Shown here piece by piece: positions 36,888-44,504 of a DNA stretch of 64,000 nt. The position numbers and the translations under genes are program-made. The stretch spans positions 1,550,001 through 1,614,000 of the forward strand of contig NZ_CP026514.1 in assembly GCF_002953935.1 (NCBI RefSeq), written 5' to 3'. Under the pieces are notes generated by a model. That model had not been told where the DNA came from and searched no databases. It worked only from the letters and a program-made list of their open reading frames with translations. The first letter of the stretch is position 1, and every line of letters starts with the position of its first letter. Origin of the DNA: Arthrobacter sp. PGP41 (GTDB lineage Bacteria > Actinomycetota > Actinomycetes > Actinomycetales > Micrococcaceae).

Positions 36888-36950
36888 ACACCACACCCGT
36901 GAAACCGGTTCAAAAGCGGTTCCACACCAGGGTTGGTAAAAAGAAAAATC

Positions 36951-36992
36951 AAGACTGCTTGCGTCCACTATGTGGTTCCCAAACAACAAACC
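36951..36992 (+). other. 3' arm of the 23S processing stem
   Basis: Its reverse complement contains TTGTTTGGGAACCACATAGT, which nearly repeats the spacer sequence at 33613-33650. The differences are mostly G-U compatible. Confidence 0.65.
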
Positions 36993-37083
36993 AAACGTTG
37001 TCGGGGAACACCAACTGAATAACAACACCACCCTGCCCCTTACACGGGCAGGACAGCATGTTGTAACCACAACACTTCCCACC

Positions 37084-37100
37084 CCCGGGTCACACCCGGG
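37084..37100 (+). other. Hairpin in the 23S-5S spacer
   Basis: CCCGGGT-CAC-ACCCGGG is a perfect 7-bp stem about 16 bp before 5S. It is a likely processing hairpin. Confidence 0.4.
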
Positions 37101-37115
37101 CGGACGGGTAACAAG

Positions 37116-37234
37116 GTTACGGCGGTCATAGCGTGGGGGAAACGCCCGGTCCCATTCCGAACCCGGAAGCTAAGACCCACAGCGCCGATGGTACTGCACC
37201 CGGGAGGGTGTGGGAGAGTAGGTCACCGCCGGAC
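37116..37234 (+). rRNA. rrf: 5S ribosomal RNA
   Basis: About 119 nt. GTTACGGCGGTCATAGCGTG pairs at the ends with GTAGGTCACCGCCGGAC. The internal CCCATTCCGAACCCGGAAG is the conserved loop. It is the last gene of the rrn operon and is followed by a strong terminator. Confidence 0.95.
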
Positions 37235-37246
37235 AACCATTAGGTC

Positions 37247-37274
37247 GAGGCCCCAACCACCAGGTTGGGGCCTC
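37247..37274 (+). terminator. rRNA operon terminator
   Basis: GAGGCCCCAACC-ACCA-GGTTGGGGCCTC is a perfect 12-bp stem with a tetraloop, 12 nt after 5S. The following run is CCCGCATTTAAA, so it is only weakly T-rich. Confidence 0.85.
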
Positions 37275-37324
37275 CCGCATTTAAACACCCACCCCACACC
37301 AAACAGACAACACCACACCCCCGG

Positions 37325-37386
37325 CCCCTCCCGCCGGGACCCTCTCGCACTTAACGCCCCCTCCCGCCGGGACCCTCTCGCACTTA
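37325..37386. repeat. Two identical 29-bp direct repeats, period 33 bp
   Basis: The 29-bp unit beginning CCCCTCCCGCCGGGACCCTC and ending TCTCGCACTTA occurs unchanged at 37325-37353 and 37358-37386. Its CTCTCGCACTTAA part resembles the outer arm of the hairpin after argH. The 37275-37678 region has no other gene that I can see. Confidence 0.85.
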
Positions 37387-37446
37387 CCCGGCCCGCCCGC
37401 CGTCGGCCACCAGGACCAAACCGCGAGAGCACCCCCAAAAACTCCC

Positions 37447-37495
37447 CATCAACTGCGACAGCGTCACAGAAAACCCACATCAACTGCGAGAGCGT
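37447..37495. repeat. Pair of CATCAACTGCGAsAGCGT repeats
   Basis: CATCAACTGCGACAGCGT (37447-37464) and CATCAACTGCGAGAGCGT (37478-37495) differ at one base and start 31 bp apart. The reverse complement of the second matches the hairpin region 23316-23333 at 15 of 18 bases. Confidence 0.8.
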
Positions 37496-37678
37496 GTGAA
37501 TATTGCCACGATGCCGGCGTCTGGGCTTCTCCCGTCCTGCCCGGTTGGGTGACTCCACTAGAATTGAAGAAGATGTACGGACTTCGAAGCGCTTGATTTC
37601 GGGTTGCGTAGGAAACGAAACACGGATACGAGCGGCTGCAGTTGCGCCAGTGGTCGGCTCACAACAGGAGGAATCCAC

Positions 37679-39541
37679 ATGGCTGAGCATAACGGCGGCA
37701 ACCGCGGCGGAAATGACCGCGGGGCATTCCGCGGCAATAACAGTTCAGGCGGCGACCCGCGTGGATTCCGTTCCCGCAGCAGCCGCGACAACAGTGATTC
37801 CGGCCGTGCCTCCGGCGGCGGTGAGCGTAAGCCGTTTGGGGACCGTGACAAGAAGCCTTTTGGTGACCGTCCGCGCCGTGATGGCGAGGGTGAGCGTCGT
37901 GGATTCGGTGCCGGGGAGCGGAAGCCTTTCGGTGCTGGCGAGCGTAAGCCGTTTGGGGACCGTGACAAGAAGCCTTTTGGTGACCGTCCGCGCCGTGAGG
38001 GCGAGGGTGAGCGTAAGCCTTTCGGTGCCGGGGAGCGTAAGCCGTTTGGGGACCGTGACCGCAAGCCTTATGGCGACCGTGAGAACCGGGCCTTTGGTGA
38101 CCGTCCGCGCCGTGAGGGCGAGGGTGAGCGTCGTGGTTTCGGTGCCGGGGAGCGGAAGCCGTTCGGTGCCGGGGAGCGTAAGCCTTCTGGCGATCGTGAC
38201 CGGAAGCCGTTTGGCGATCGTGACCGCAAGCCTTATGGCGACCGTGAGAACCGGCCCTTTGGTGACCGTCCGCGCCGTGATGGCGAGGGTGAGCGTCGTA
38301 GCTTTGGCGGGGGAGAGAACCGGAAGCCTTTCGGTGAACGGACCGATCGTGGCGACCGGGCCGGCCGTGGTGACCGCCAGGACCGCGCGCCCCGTAGTTT
38401 CGATCGCGGCTCCAGCCGGGAAGATGCCGGGCCCCGCAACTTCGGGCGGGACCGCCAGGAAGACCGTCCCGTCCGCGTGCCCAACGCCCGGGACCTCCGG
38501 AGCGCCAACCGGCCGGACCGGGAACGTTCCCCTGAAATCGACGAGGACGTCACTGGCAAGGAACTGGACCGCGCGACCCAGCACCAGATCAAGACCCTCG
38601 AAGCAAAAAGTGCGGAGTGGGTGGCCCGCCACCTGGTCATGGCCGGCCGGCTGATCGATGAAGAGCCGGAACTCGCGTTCCAGCACGCCCTGGCTGCCAG
38701 CCGGCGCGGTGGCAGGCTCGCTGCCGTCCGCGAAGCCGTCGGACTGACGGCGTACGCCGCCGGCCACTACGGCGAGGCGCTGCGCGAATTCCGCACGTAC
38801 CGACGCATCAGCGGCTCCAACGTCCACCTTCCGGTCATGGCCGACTGCGAACGAGGGTTGGGACGCCCTGACCGTGCGCTGGACGTGGCCCGTTCCGAGG
38901 AAGCCCAGGACCTGGACGCTCCCGGCAAAGCCGAACTCGCCATCGTTGCCGCCGGTGCCCGGACCGACCTTGGACAGCTGGACGCTGCCGTAGCCGAACT
39001 GGAAATCCCGCAACTGGACATCAACCGCGCCTTCTCCTACAGCCCCCGGCTTTTCCGCGCCTACGCCGACGCCCTCGCCGGCGTGGGCCGCGACGCTGAA
39101 GCCGAGAAATGGCGGAAGCAGGCCGTTGTGGCCGAGAACGCACTGGGCCAGGGCGTGGACGAGGAACCGGACATTATTGACCTTGGCTGGGACGAAGAGG
39201 AAGAGGCCAGGGAGGACGCCGAACGCCGCCGCCTGCTGGAGCGCGCATCCCAGGCATCGGAAACGGCCGCGAGTGCCGCATCCTCAACCGATGCCGCATC
39301 AGCCGCCGGTGCAGCTGCAGCCGGTTCCGCTGCGGAGTCCGCTGAACCGCAGGACGCCGCCATCGAAGACCAGGAGGGTGACTACTTCGCCTCCGACGAC
39401 GCCGAGTCCGACGAAGACTCGGTGGAGCCGGACGAGCTGGAAACCTCCGGCGAGGCCGCAGACGGAGCCGAAGCCGGACACGACGGCGAACCCGGCGTGG
39501 AATACCAGGCCGGGGACCAGCAGGACCGGCGGGAAGACTGA
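37679..39541 (+). CDS. TPR protein with a long disordered RKPFGDRD-repeat N-terminus
   Basis: 620 residues from ATG at 37679, with AGGAGG well placed. Residues ~45-225 are a charged low-complexity region built from repeats such as ERKPFGDRDKKPFGDRPRR and GEGERRGFGAG. A helical TPR-like domain follows (~285-490; WVARHLVMAGRLIDEEPELA, AVGLTAYAAGHYGEALREFR). The tail (~510-620) is acidic and Ala-rich. Its position before the HAD gene and tlyA matches the TPR gene Rv1691 in M. tuberculosis. The Arg/Gly/Phe-rich region suggests RNA binding or condensate behaviour, and it lies right after the rRNA operon, but no function is shown. Confidence 0.75.
   Translation: MAEHNGGNRGGNDRGAFRGNNSSGGDPRGFRSRSSRDNSDSGRASGGGERKPFGDRDKKPFGDRPRRDGEGERRGFGAGERKPFGAGERKPFGDRDKKPFGDRPRREGEGERKPFGAGERKPFGDRDRKPYGDRENRAFGDRPRREGEGERRGFGAGERKPFGAGERKPSGDRDRKPFGDRDRKPYGDRENRPFGDRPRRDGEGERRSFGGGENRKPFGERTDRGDRAGRGDRQDRAPRSFDRGSSREDAGPRNFGRDRQEDRPVRVPNARDLRSANRPDRERSPEIDEDVTGKELDRATQHQIKTLEAKSAEWVARHLVMAGRLIDEEPELAFQHALAASRRGGRLAAVREAVGLTAYAAGHYGEALREFRTYRRISGSNVHLPVMADCERGLGRPDRALDVARSEEAQDLDAPGKAELAIVAAGARTDLGQLDAAVAELEIPQLDINRAFSYSPRLFRAYADALAGVGRDAEAEKWRKQAVVAENALGQGVDEEPDIIDLGWDEEEEAREDAERRRLLERASQASETAASAASSTDAASAAGAAAAGSAAESAEPQDAAIEDQEGDYFASDDAESDEDSVEPDELETSGEAADGAEAGHDGEPGVEYQAGDQQDRRED
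37820..38345 (+). repeat. In-frame DNA repeats within the TPR gene
   Basis: Units such as GAGCGTAAGCCGTTTGGGGA and GACCGTCCGCGCCGTGA recur many times, with a composite period of tens of bases. Length variation between strains by slippage is likely. GAGCGTCGTGG variants show partial divergence between copies. Confidence 0.8.
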
Positions 39542-39544
39542 CGC

Positions 39545-40534
39545 ATGAGTGACGTTCCCCTGATTTCCCTGTTCGACGCCCTCCTGGCAGATCTGGACGG
39601 CGTGGTCTATGCCGGACCGCATGCCATTCCCGGTGCGGTTGAGTCCCTAAAACAGCTCTCCGGCCTCGGCGTGGGGCTGGGCTACGTGACCAACAACGCA
39701 TCCCGGTCCCCGGCGGAGGTGGCTGCCCACCTCCGGGAACTCGGCGCGCCTGCCGAGGACCACCAGGTGGTCAGTTCCTCCCAGGCCGCCGCAGACCTTC
39801 TCGCCTCCCTGCTGGCTCCGGGCTCCAGGGTCCTCATCACCGGCAGCCCGGCGCTGGCCGCGGAGATCGAACTCGTGGGGCTCGTACCGGTGTACGGCCA
39901 GGACGAGGACCCGGTGGCGGTGGTCCAGGGATTCAACCCCGAGATCGGGTGGAAGGACCTGGCCGAAGCCACCTACGTCGTCAACGCAGGCGCCCTGTGG
40001 GTGGCCACCAACACTGACATGTCCATACCGCAGGCCCGCGGCATCGCCCCGGGGAACGGCACGCTGGTGCACGCTGTCGCAGCCGCAACGGGCCAGACCC
40101 CGCGTGTGGCCGGCAAGCCCGAAGCGCCGCTCTTCCACTCCGCCGCCAAGCGGCTTGGCGCGGAACGGCCCCTGGTGGTGGGAGACCGGCTGGACACGGA
40201 CATCCTGGGCGGAAACAACGCAGGCTTCGCCACTGTGGCGGTCCTGACCGGCGTCGACACCCGGCAAACCATCCTGGCCGCCCGCGCCGCCGAGCGTCCG
40301 GACTACATCATCAGCTCCCTGGCGGACCTGCACCGGGTCTACCCGGAGGTCACGCACGACGACGGCACCTACGCCTGCGGCGAGGCCACGGCCCGCGTGG
40401 CCAACGGGGCGGTGGGCATCATCGGCAGCCAGGACAACCTTGATTCCTGGCGGGCCGCGTGTGCAGCCTGGTGGGCAGCCACCCCGGACGCCGCCGCACC
40501 CCAGGCGCCTGAACTCGTCTGGCTGGATCACTAG
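39545..40534 (+). CDS. HAD-IIA family phosphatase (NagD-like)
   Basis: 329 residues. The nucleophile and acid/base pair are in LLADLDGVVYAGPHAIPGA (DxD, residues ~16-18). YVTNNASRSPAEVA is motif II with the substrate-loop Thr-Asn-Asn. GKPEAPLFHSAAKRLG holds the motif III Lys, and VVGDRLDTDILGGNNAGFAT motif IV. The NagD/PNPase-like class IIA cap sits between II and III. It dephosphorylates a small metabolite, possibly 2-phosphoglycolate or a sugar phosphate. In M. tuberculosis the counterpart is Rv1692. It starts 3 nt after the TPR gene stop and is probably in one operon with it. Confidence 0.9.
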   Translation: MSDVPLISLFDALLADLDGVVYAGPHAIPGAVESLKQLSGLGVGLGYVTNNASRSPAEVAAHLRELGAPAEDHQVVSSSQAAADLLASLLAPGSRVLITGSPALAAEIELVGLVPVYGQDEDPVAVVQGFNPEIGWKDLAEATYVVNAGALWVATNTDMSIPQARGIAPGNGTLVHAVAAATGQTPRVAGKPEAPLFHSAAKRLGAERPLVVGDRLDTDILGGNNAGFATVAVLTGVDTRQTILAARAAERPDYIISSLADLHRVYPEVTHDDGTYACGEATARVANGAVGIIGSQDNLDSWRAACAAWWAATPDAAAPQAPELVWLDH

Positions 40535-40537
40535 ACT
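40532..40537 (+). promoter_or_regulatory. Possible -10 before the small conserved gene
   Basis: TAGACT lies 6 nt before ATG 40544 and overlaps the HAD gene stop. The intervening GGTGGA could instead serve as a Shine-Dalgarno, so this is ambiguous. Confidence 0.25.
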
Positions 40538-40543
40538 GGTGGA

Positions 40544-40795
40544 ATGACTGAGCTGACCGAACCCCGCCCCGCAGCAGCCCAGCCTTCCCCGGACTGGCCC
40601 GGAACCGACGGAGCAGGTGTCACGGACCCGGTAGTGGCGCACGCACTGGCACGGCTTGAAGCCTTGCCCCAGGTCCCGGTGGCGGAGCACGAGACCGTTT
40701 ACAACGAACTTCACGATGAACTGCTTGCCGCACTGAACAGCGAACCCGCCGACAGCGGGCATGGAAGCAGTGATCCGACGGACGGCGCCGCCTGA
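40544..40795 (+). CDS. Small conserved actinobacterial protein (Rv1693-like)
   Basis: 83 residues. A Pro/Ala-rich N-terminus is followed by a conserved helix pair, DPVVAHALARLEALPQVPVA and EHETVYNELHDELLAALN. The second half resembles the short Rv1693 protein found at the same place in M. tuberculosis. It has no catalytic motif or membrane segment. It lies between the HAD phosphatase and tlyA, with its stop overlapping the tlyA start (TGATG), so translation of tlyA is probably coupled to it. Function is unknown; an accessory role for TlyA is speculation. Confidence 0.7.
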   Translation: MTELTEPRPAAAQPSPDWPGTDGAGVTDPVVAHALARLEALPQVPVAEHETVYNELHDELLAALNSEPADSGHGSSDPTDGAA

Positions 40796-41610
40796 TGCCG
40801 CTGCGCCTCGACCAGGCGTTGGTGGCCCGCGGCCTTGCACGCTCCCGCACCCATGCGGCCGCCCTGATCGCCGAGGGCAAGGTCAGTTCCGCCGGACAGG
40901 TCCTCGCCAAGGCATCCCTCCATGTCGATGAGGGCCGGGACCTCGCCGTTCAGCATGATGAACAGGACGCCTACGCCAGCCGCGCGGGCCACAAGCTGGC
41001 CGGCGCCCTTGACGCCTTCCCCGAGGTCTCGGCAGCGGGAAAAAGATGCCTTGACGCCGGAGCCTCCACCGGCGGCTTCACGGACGTGCTGCTGAGGCGG
41101 GGAGCCGCGCACGTGGTGGCGGTCGACGTCGGGCATGGCCAGCTGGTGCCCCAGCTCCGCGAGGATCCCCGCGTGGAGGTCCACGAGGGACTGAACGTCC
41201 GCTACATGTCCCCCGCGGACATTGGCGGCCCTGCAGCGCTTACCGTGGCTGACCTGTCCTTCATTTCCCTCACCCTGGTGGTGCAGCCGCTGGCCCTCTG
41301 CACTGAGCCCGGCGGGGACCTGGTGCTGATGGTGAAGCCGCAGTTTGAAATCGGAAAGGACCGGCTGGGACGGACCGGCGTGGTCACCTCCGAGCGGGAA
41401 CGGCGCCTGGCGGTGGAGAAGGTTGCCAGGGCAGCGCTCGACGCCGGGCTCGACCTGACGGGCCTTGCGCAGAGTCCGCTGCCGGGCCAGGACGGAAACG
41501 TTGAATACTTCCTGTGGATAAAACGCAGGATGAGCCAAGACTTGCCTAAGATCGAAGAGCGGGAGGCAGCGGCCGCTGCCTTGCTCGGACGAATCTGGCC
41601 GAACCACTAG
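40795..41610 (+). CDS. tlyA: TlyA family rRNA 2'-O-methyltransferase
   Basis: 271 residues. An N-terminal S4 domain (PLRLDQALVARGLARSRTHA) is joined to an FtsJ/RrmJ-type methyltransferase with LDAGASTGGFTDVLLRRGA (SAM site, ~residues 82-100) and VKPQFEIGKDRLGRTGVV. TlyA methylates 16S C1409 and 23S C1920, which makes ribosomes capreomycin-sensitive (family knowledge). Its start shares one base with the stop of the small gene. It is followed at 14 nt by nadK. Confidence 0.93.
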   Translation: MPLRLDQALVARGLARSRTHAAALIAEGKVSSAGQVLAKASLHVDEGRDLAVQHDEQDAYASRAGHKLAGALDAFPEVSAAGKRCLDAGASTGGFTDVLLRRGAAHVVAVDVGHGQLVPQLREDPRVEVHEGLNVRYMSPADIGGPAALTVADLSFISLTLVVQPLALCTEPGGDLVLMVKPQFEIGKDRLGRTGVVTSERERRLAVEKVARAALDAGLDLTGLAQSPLPGQDGNVEYFLWIKRRMSQDLPKIEEREAAAAALLGRIWPNH

Positions 41611-41623
41611 AGAGCGGAACCTG

Positions 41624-42649
41624 ATGAGCAGGCGTGTACTGGTCCTCGCCCATACCGGCCGCGAGGACTCACTTAAGGCCGCCTGGGAGGCGTGTGCCCT
41701 GCTGCATGCCTCGGGCATCGTGCCGGTCATGCAGGAGTCCGAACTCGGGGACATGGAGCGGTTTTTCGGACACCTGGCCCAGCCCGTGGAGATCCTCCAC
41801 GACCACGTCCGGCTCCCGGACGTCGAACTCGTCATGGTCCTCGGCGGTGACGGCACCATCCTGCGCGCGGCAGAGCTTGTCCGCGAGGTGGACGTGCCGC
41901 TGCTTGGGGTGAACCTCGGCCATGTGGGATTCCTCGCCGAAAGTGAGCGGGCGGACCTGGCCCAGACGGTGGAATGGATTGCCAGCCGTGAGTACACGGT
42001 GGAAGAGCGCATGACCATCGATGTCCAGGTGTGGGTGCGCGGCCAGAAGATCTGGCACACGTGGGCGCTGAATGAGGCCGCCATCGAGAAGGCCAACCGT
42101 GAACGCATGCTGGAGGTGGTCACCGAGGTGGATGAGCGTCCCCTGACGTCCTTCGGCTGCGACGGCATCGTGCTGGCCACGCCCACGGGTTCCACAGCGT
42201 ACGGTTTTTCTGCCGGCGGCCCGGTGGTCTGGCCCGAGGTGGAGGCCCTGGTCATCGTCCCCATCAGCGCCCATGCCCTCTTCGCCAAGCCCCTGGTGGT
42301 CTCGCCACACTCCCGGTTGGCGGTTGAAGTCCTGAACCGTACGGATGCCCTGGGCGTCCTGTGGTGTGACGGCAGGCGGTCAGTGGACCTGCCGCCGGGA
42401 GCCAGGGTAGAGGTCACGAAGTCCGCCACTCCGGTGCGGCTCGCGCGCACGCACCAGACGCCGTTTTCCGCCCGCTTGGTCCGGAAGTTCCAGTTGCCCA
42501 TTCACGGCTGGCGGGGCCCGGCTCCCAAGGCTGAGTCCGTTCACACCGGCCCCATCCCCATCATTCGGACGCCCCGCCCCATGCCCCCGCTCCAGGTACC
42601 GCAGGCGGGCCAGCCCGATGTCGAAACCGATCCGCCGACCGCAAAGTGA
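41624..42649 (+). CDS. nadK: NAD kinase
   Basis: 341 residues. The GGDGT motif is in VMVLGGDGTILRAAELV (residues ~73-89), and NLGHVGFLAE follows. The NE-type motif is in WALNEAAIEKAN, and FGCDGIVLATPTGSTAYGFS binds NAD. The enzyme phosphorylates NAD to NADP using ATP or polyphosphate. The Pro-rich C-terminal ~40 residues are an extension. The gene order tlyA-nadK-recN is conserved in actinobacteria. Confidence 0.95.
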   Translation: MSRRVLVLAHTGREDSLKAAWEACALLHASGIVPVMQESELGDMERFFGHLAQPVEILHDHVRLPDVELVMVLGGDGTILRAAELVREVDVPLLGVNLGHVGFLAESERADLAQTVEWIASREYTVEERMTIDVQVWVRGQKIWHTWALNEAAIEKANRERMLEVVTEVDERPLTSFGCDGIVLATPTGSTAYGFSAGGPVVWPEVEALVIVPISAHALFAKPLVVSPHSRLAVEVLNRTDALGVLWCDGRRSVDLPPGARVEVTKSATPVRLARTHQTPFSARLVRKFQLPIHGWRGPAPKAESVHTGPIPIIRTPRPMPPLQVPQAGQPDVETDPPTAK

Positions 42650-42653
42650 AGCC

Positions 42654-44393
42654 ATGCTTGAAGAACTGAGAATCCGCGATCTGGGCGTCATTGCTGACGC
42701 AACGCTGCCGCTGGGGCCAGGCCTGAGCGTGGTGACCGGTGAGACAGGTGCGGGCAAGACCATGGTGGTCACCGCCGTCGGGCTCCTGCTGGGTGCCCGC
42801 TCCGACGCCGGGGCGGTGAGGAGCGGTGCCAAGAGTGCCACCGCCGAGGCAGTGCTCAAGCTCGACGCCGGCCATCCCGCCATAGCCAGGGCTTTGGAGG
42901 CGGGTGCCGAGGCGGAGGAGTTCGACGGCGGCGCGGAGCTGATCCTGGCCCGCCGCCTCGGCTCGGACGGCCGCAGCCGTGCTTTCCTGGGCGGCAGGGC
43001 CGCCCCGGTGGGCGTCCTCGCCGAGATCGGCGAGACCCTCGTGGTGGTCCATGGCCAGTCGGACCAGATCCGGCTTAAGGGAGCCGCCGCCCAGCGGGGC
43101 GCCCTGGACAAGTTCGCCGGTGAGGCGCTGTCCGGCCCGCTGGCCGTCTACCAGGACCTGTACAACCGCTGGAAGTCCAGCCAGGCGGAGCTGGACACGC
43201 TCCGCAGCGCCGCCCGCGACAGGCTGCGCGAAGCTGAGTCCCTGGAGACCGCCCTGGCGGAGATTGACCAGGTGGATCCGCAGCCGGGGGAGGACGAGCT
43301 GCTCAAGGCCGAGGCCGTAAAGCTGGCCAACGTGGAGGAGCTCCGCATCGCAGCGAGCACCGCCCACCAGGCGCTCATCGCCGAGGACTTCGGCGAAGCC
43401 GGTGACGCCACCACACTGGTTGACGCCGCCAAGCGGACGCTGGAGCATGTGGCAGAGCACGACGCCGAGCTCGGCTCAGCGGCTGCGCGGCTGGCCGAGG
43501 TGGGCTTCCTGCTCAACGACATCGCCACCGAGCTGGCCAGCTACCAGGCCGGCCTGGACACGGAAGGGCCGGAACGGCTCGCGGAAATAGAGGACCGCCG
43601 GGCCGCCCTGGCCAAGCTGGTCCGCAAGTACGCCCCGACAATTGACGAGGTCCTCGTCTGGGCGGAGAACGCCCGCATCCGTTACGACGAACTGCAGGAC
43701 GACTCCACCCGGATCGAAGCCTTGGACGCCGAGGTTGTGAAGGCTGAGGCGGACCTGAAGAAGCAGGCCGCCGCAATCAGCAAGACCAGGGCCAAGGCCG
43801 CCAAGGACCTTTCGGCCCGGGTCAGCGCGGAGCTGAAGGCGCTGGCGATGGCCGATGCCACCCTGGTCATCACCATCGACCCGGCCGGCCAGCTAACACC
43901 GTATGGCGCCGACGAGATCAGCTTCCTCCTGCAGCCGCACTCCGGTGCGCCCGCCCGGCCGTTGGGCAAGGGCGCATCCGGCGGTGAACTCTCGCGCGTC
44001 ATGCTCGCCATTGAGGTGGTGCTGGCCGCCGTGGACCCCGTCCCCACGTTCGTCTTCGACGAGGTGGACGCCGGTGTGGGCGGACGTGCCGCCGTCGAGA
44101 TCGGCCGCAGGCTGGCCATGCTGGCCCGCCACGTCCAGGTGCTGGTGGTCACGCACCTTCCGCAGGTGGCCGCCTTCGCGGACCAGCACATCACGGTCAC
44201 CAAAACCTCAGTCAGGGGAGCCGACGGCAAAACAGCCACGGGGTTCACCTCAAGTGATGTCCGCCTCCTTGATGGTTCCGAACGGGTCCGCGAACTGGCG
44301 CGCATGCTGGCAGGCCAGGAGGATTCGGAGTCGGCGCAGGCCCACGCACAGGAACTGCTGGACGACGCCAAACTCCTGCCGCAGCGGGCCTGA
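42654..44393 (+). CDS. recN: DNA repair protein RecN
   Basis: 579 residues from ATG at 42654 (MLEELRIRDLGVI), the canonical RecN start. The SMC-like head has GETGAGKTMVVTAVGLLLGA (Walker A), LVVVHGQSDQ, GASGGELSRVMLAIEVVL (signature) and TFVFDEVDAGVGGRAA (Walker B). The middle (~170-370) is coiled coil. RecN acts early in double-strand break repair. No LexA box was found directly upstream; the start lies 4 nt after nadK. The earlier in-frame ATG at 42618 would overlap nadK and is less likely. Confidence 0.95.
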   Translation: MLEELRIRDLGVIADATLPLGPGLSVVTGETGAGKTMVVTAVGLLLGARSDAGAVRSGAKSATAEAVLKLDAGHPAIARALEAGAEAEEFDGGAELILARRLGSDGRSRAFLGGRAAPVGVLAEIGETLVVVHGQSDQIRLKGAAAQRGALDKFAGEALSGPLAVYQDLYNRWKSSQAELDTLRSAARDRLREAESLETALAEIDQVDPQPGEDELLKAEAVKLANVEELRIAASTAHQALIAEDFGEAGDATTLVDAAKRTLEHVAEHDAELGSAAARLAEVGFLLNDIATELASYQAGLDTEGPERLAEIEDRRAALAKLVRKYAPTIDEVLVWAENARIRYDELQDDSTRIEALDAEVVKAEADLKKQAAAISKTRAKAAKDLSARVSAELKALAMADATLVITIDPAGQLTPYGADEISFLLQPHSGAPARPLGKGASGGELSRVMLAIEVVLAAVDPVPTFVFDEVDAGVGGRAAVEIGRRLAMLARHVQVLVVTHLPQVAAFADQHITVTKTSVRGADGKTATGFTSSDVRLLDGSERVRELARMLAGQEDSESAQAHAQELLDDAKLLPQRA

Positions 44394-44411
44394 AACCCGG
44401 CCTTGCCGGGG

Positions 44412-44457
44412 TGCCGGCCAGCGGCCGCCCCTTGCTCCCGGGGCGGCCGGACCGGCA
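44412..44457 (+). terminator. Nested hairpin after recN
   Basis: The inner 10-bp stem is CGGCCGCCCC (44422-44431) with GGGGCGGCCG (44440-44449). The outer stem is TGCCGG (44412-44417) with CCGGCA (44452-44457). It lies just upstream of pyrG and has no T-tract. A leader-attenuation role for pyrG is possible but not supported by a clear alternative fold. Confidence 0.6.
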
Positions 44458-44504
44458 GACTTGGTCATTTGGGAAGTACTCCCAGCGATCCGTGGAAGGC
44501 TCAA

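Noticed and set aside
37325..37495. CRISPR array
   Set aside because: Only two identical 29-bp units with a 4-bp gap and two other short repeats occur. There are no spacers of regular length and no cas genes.
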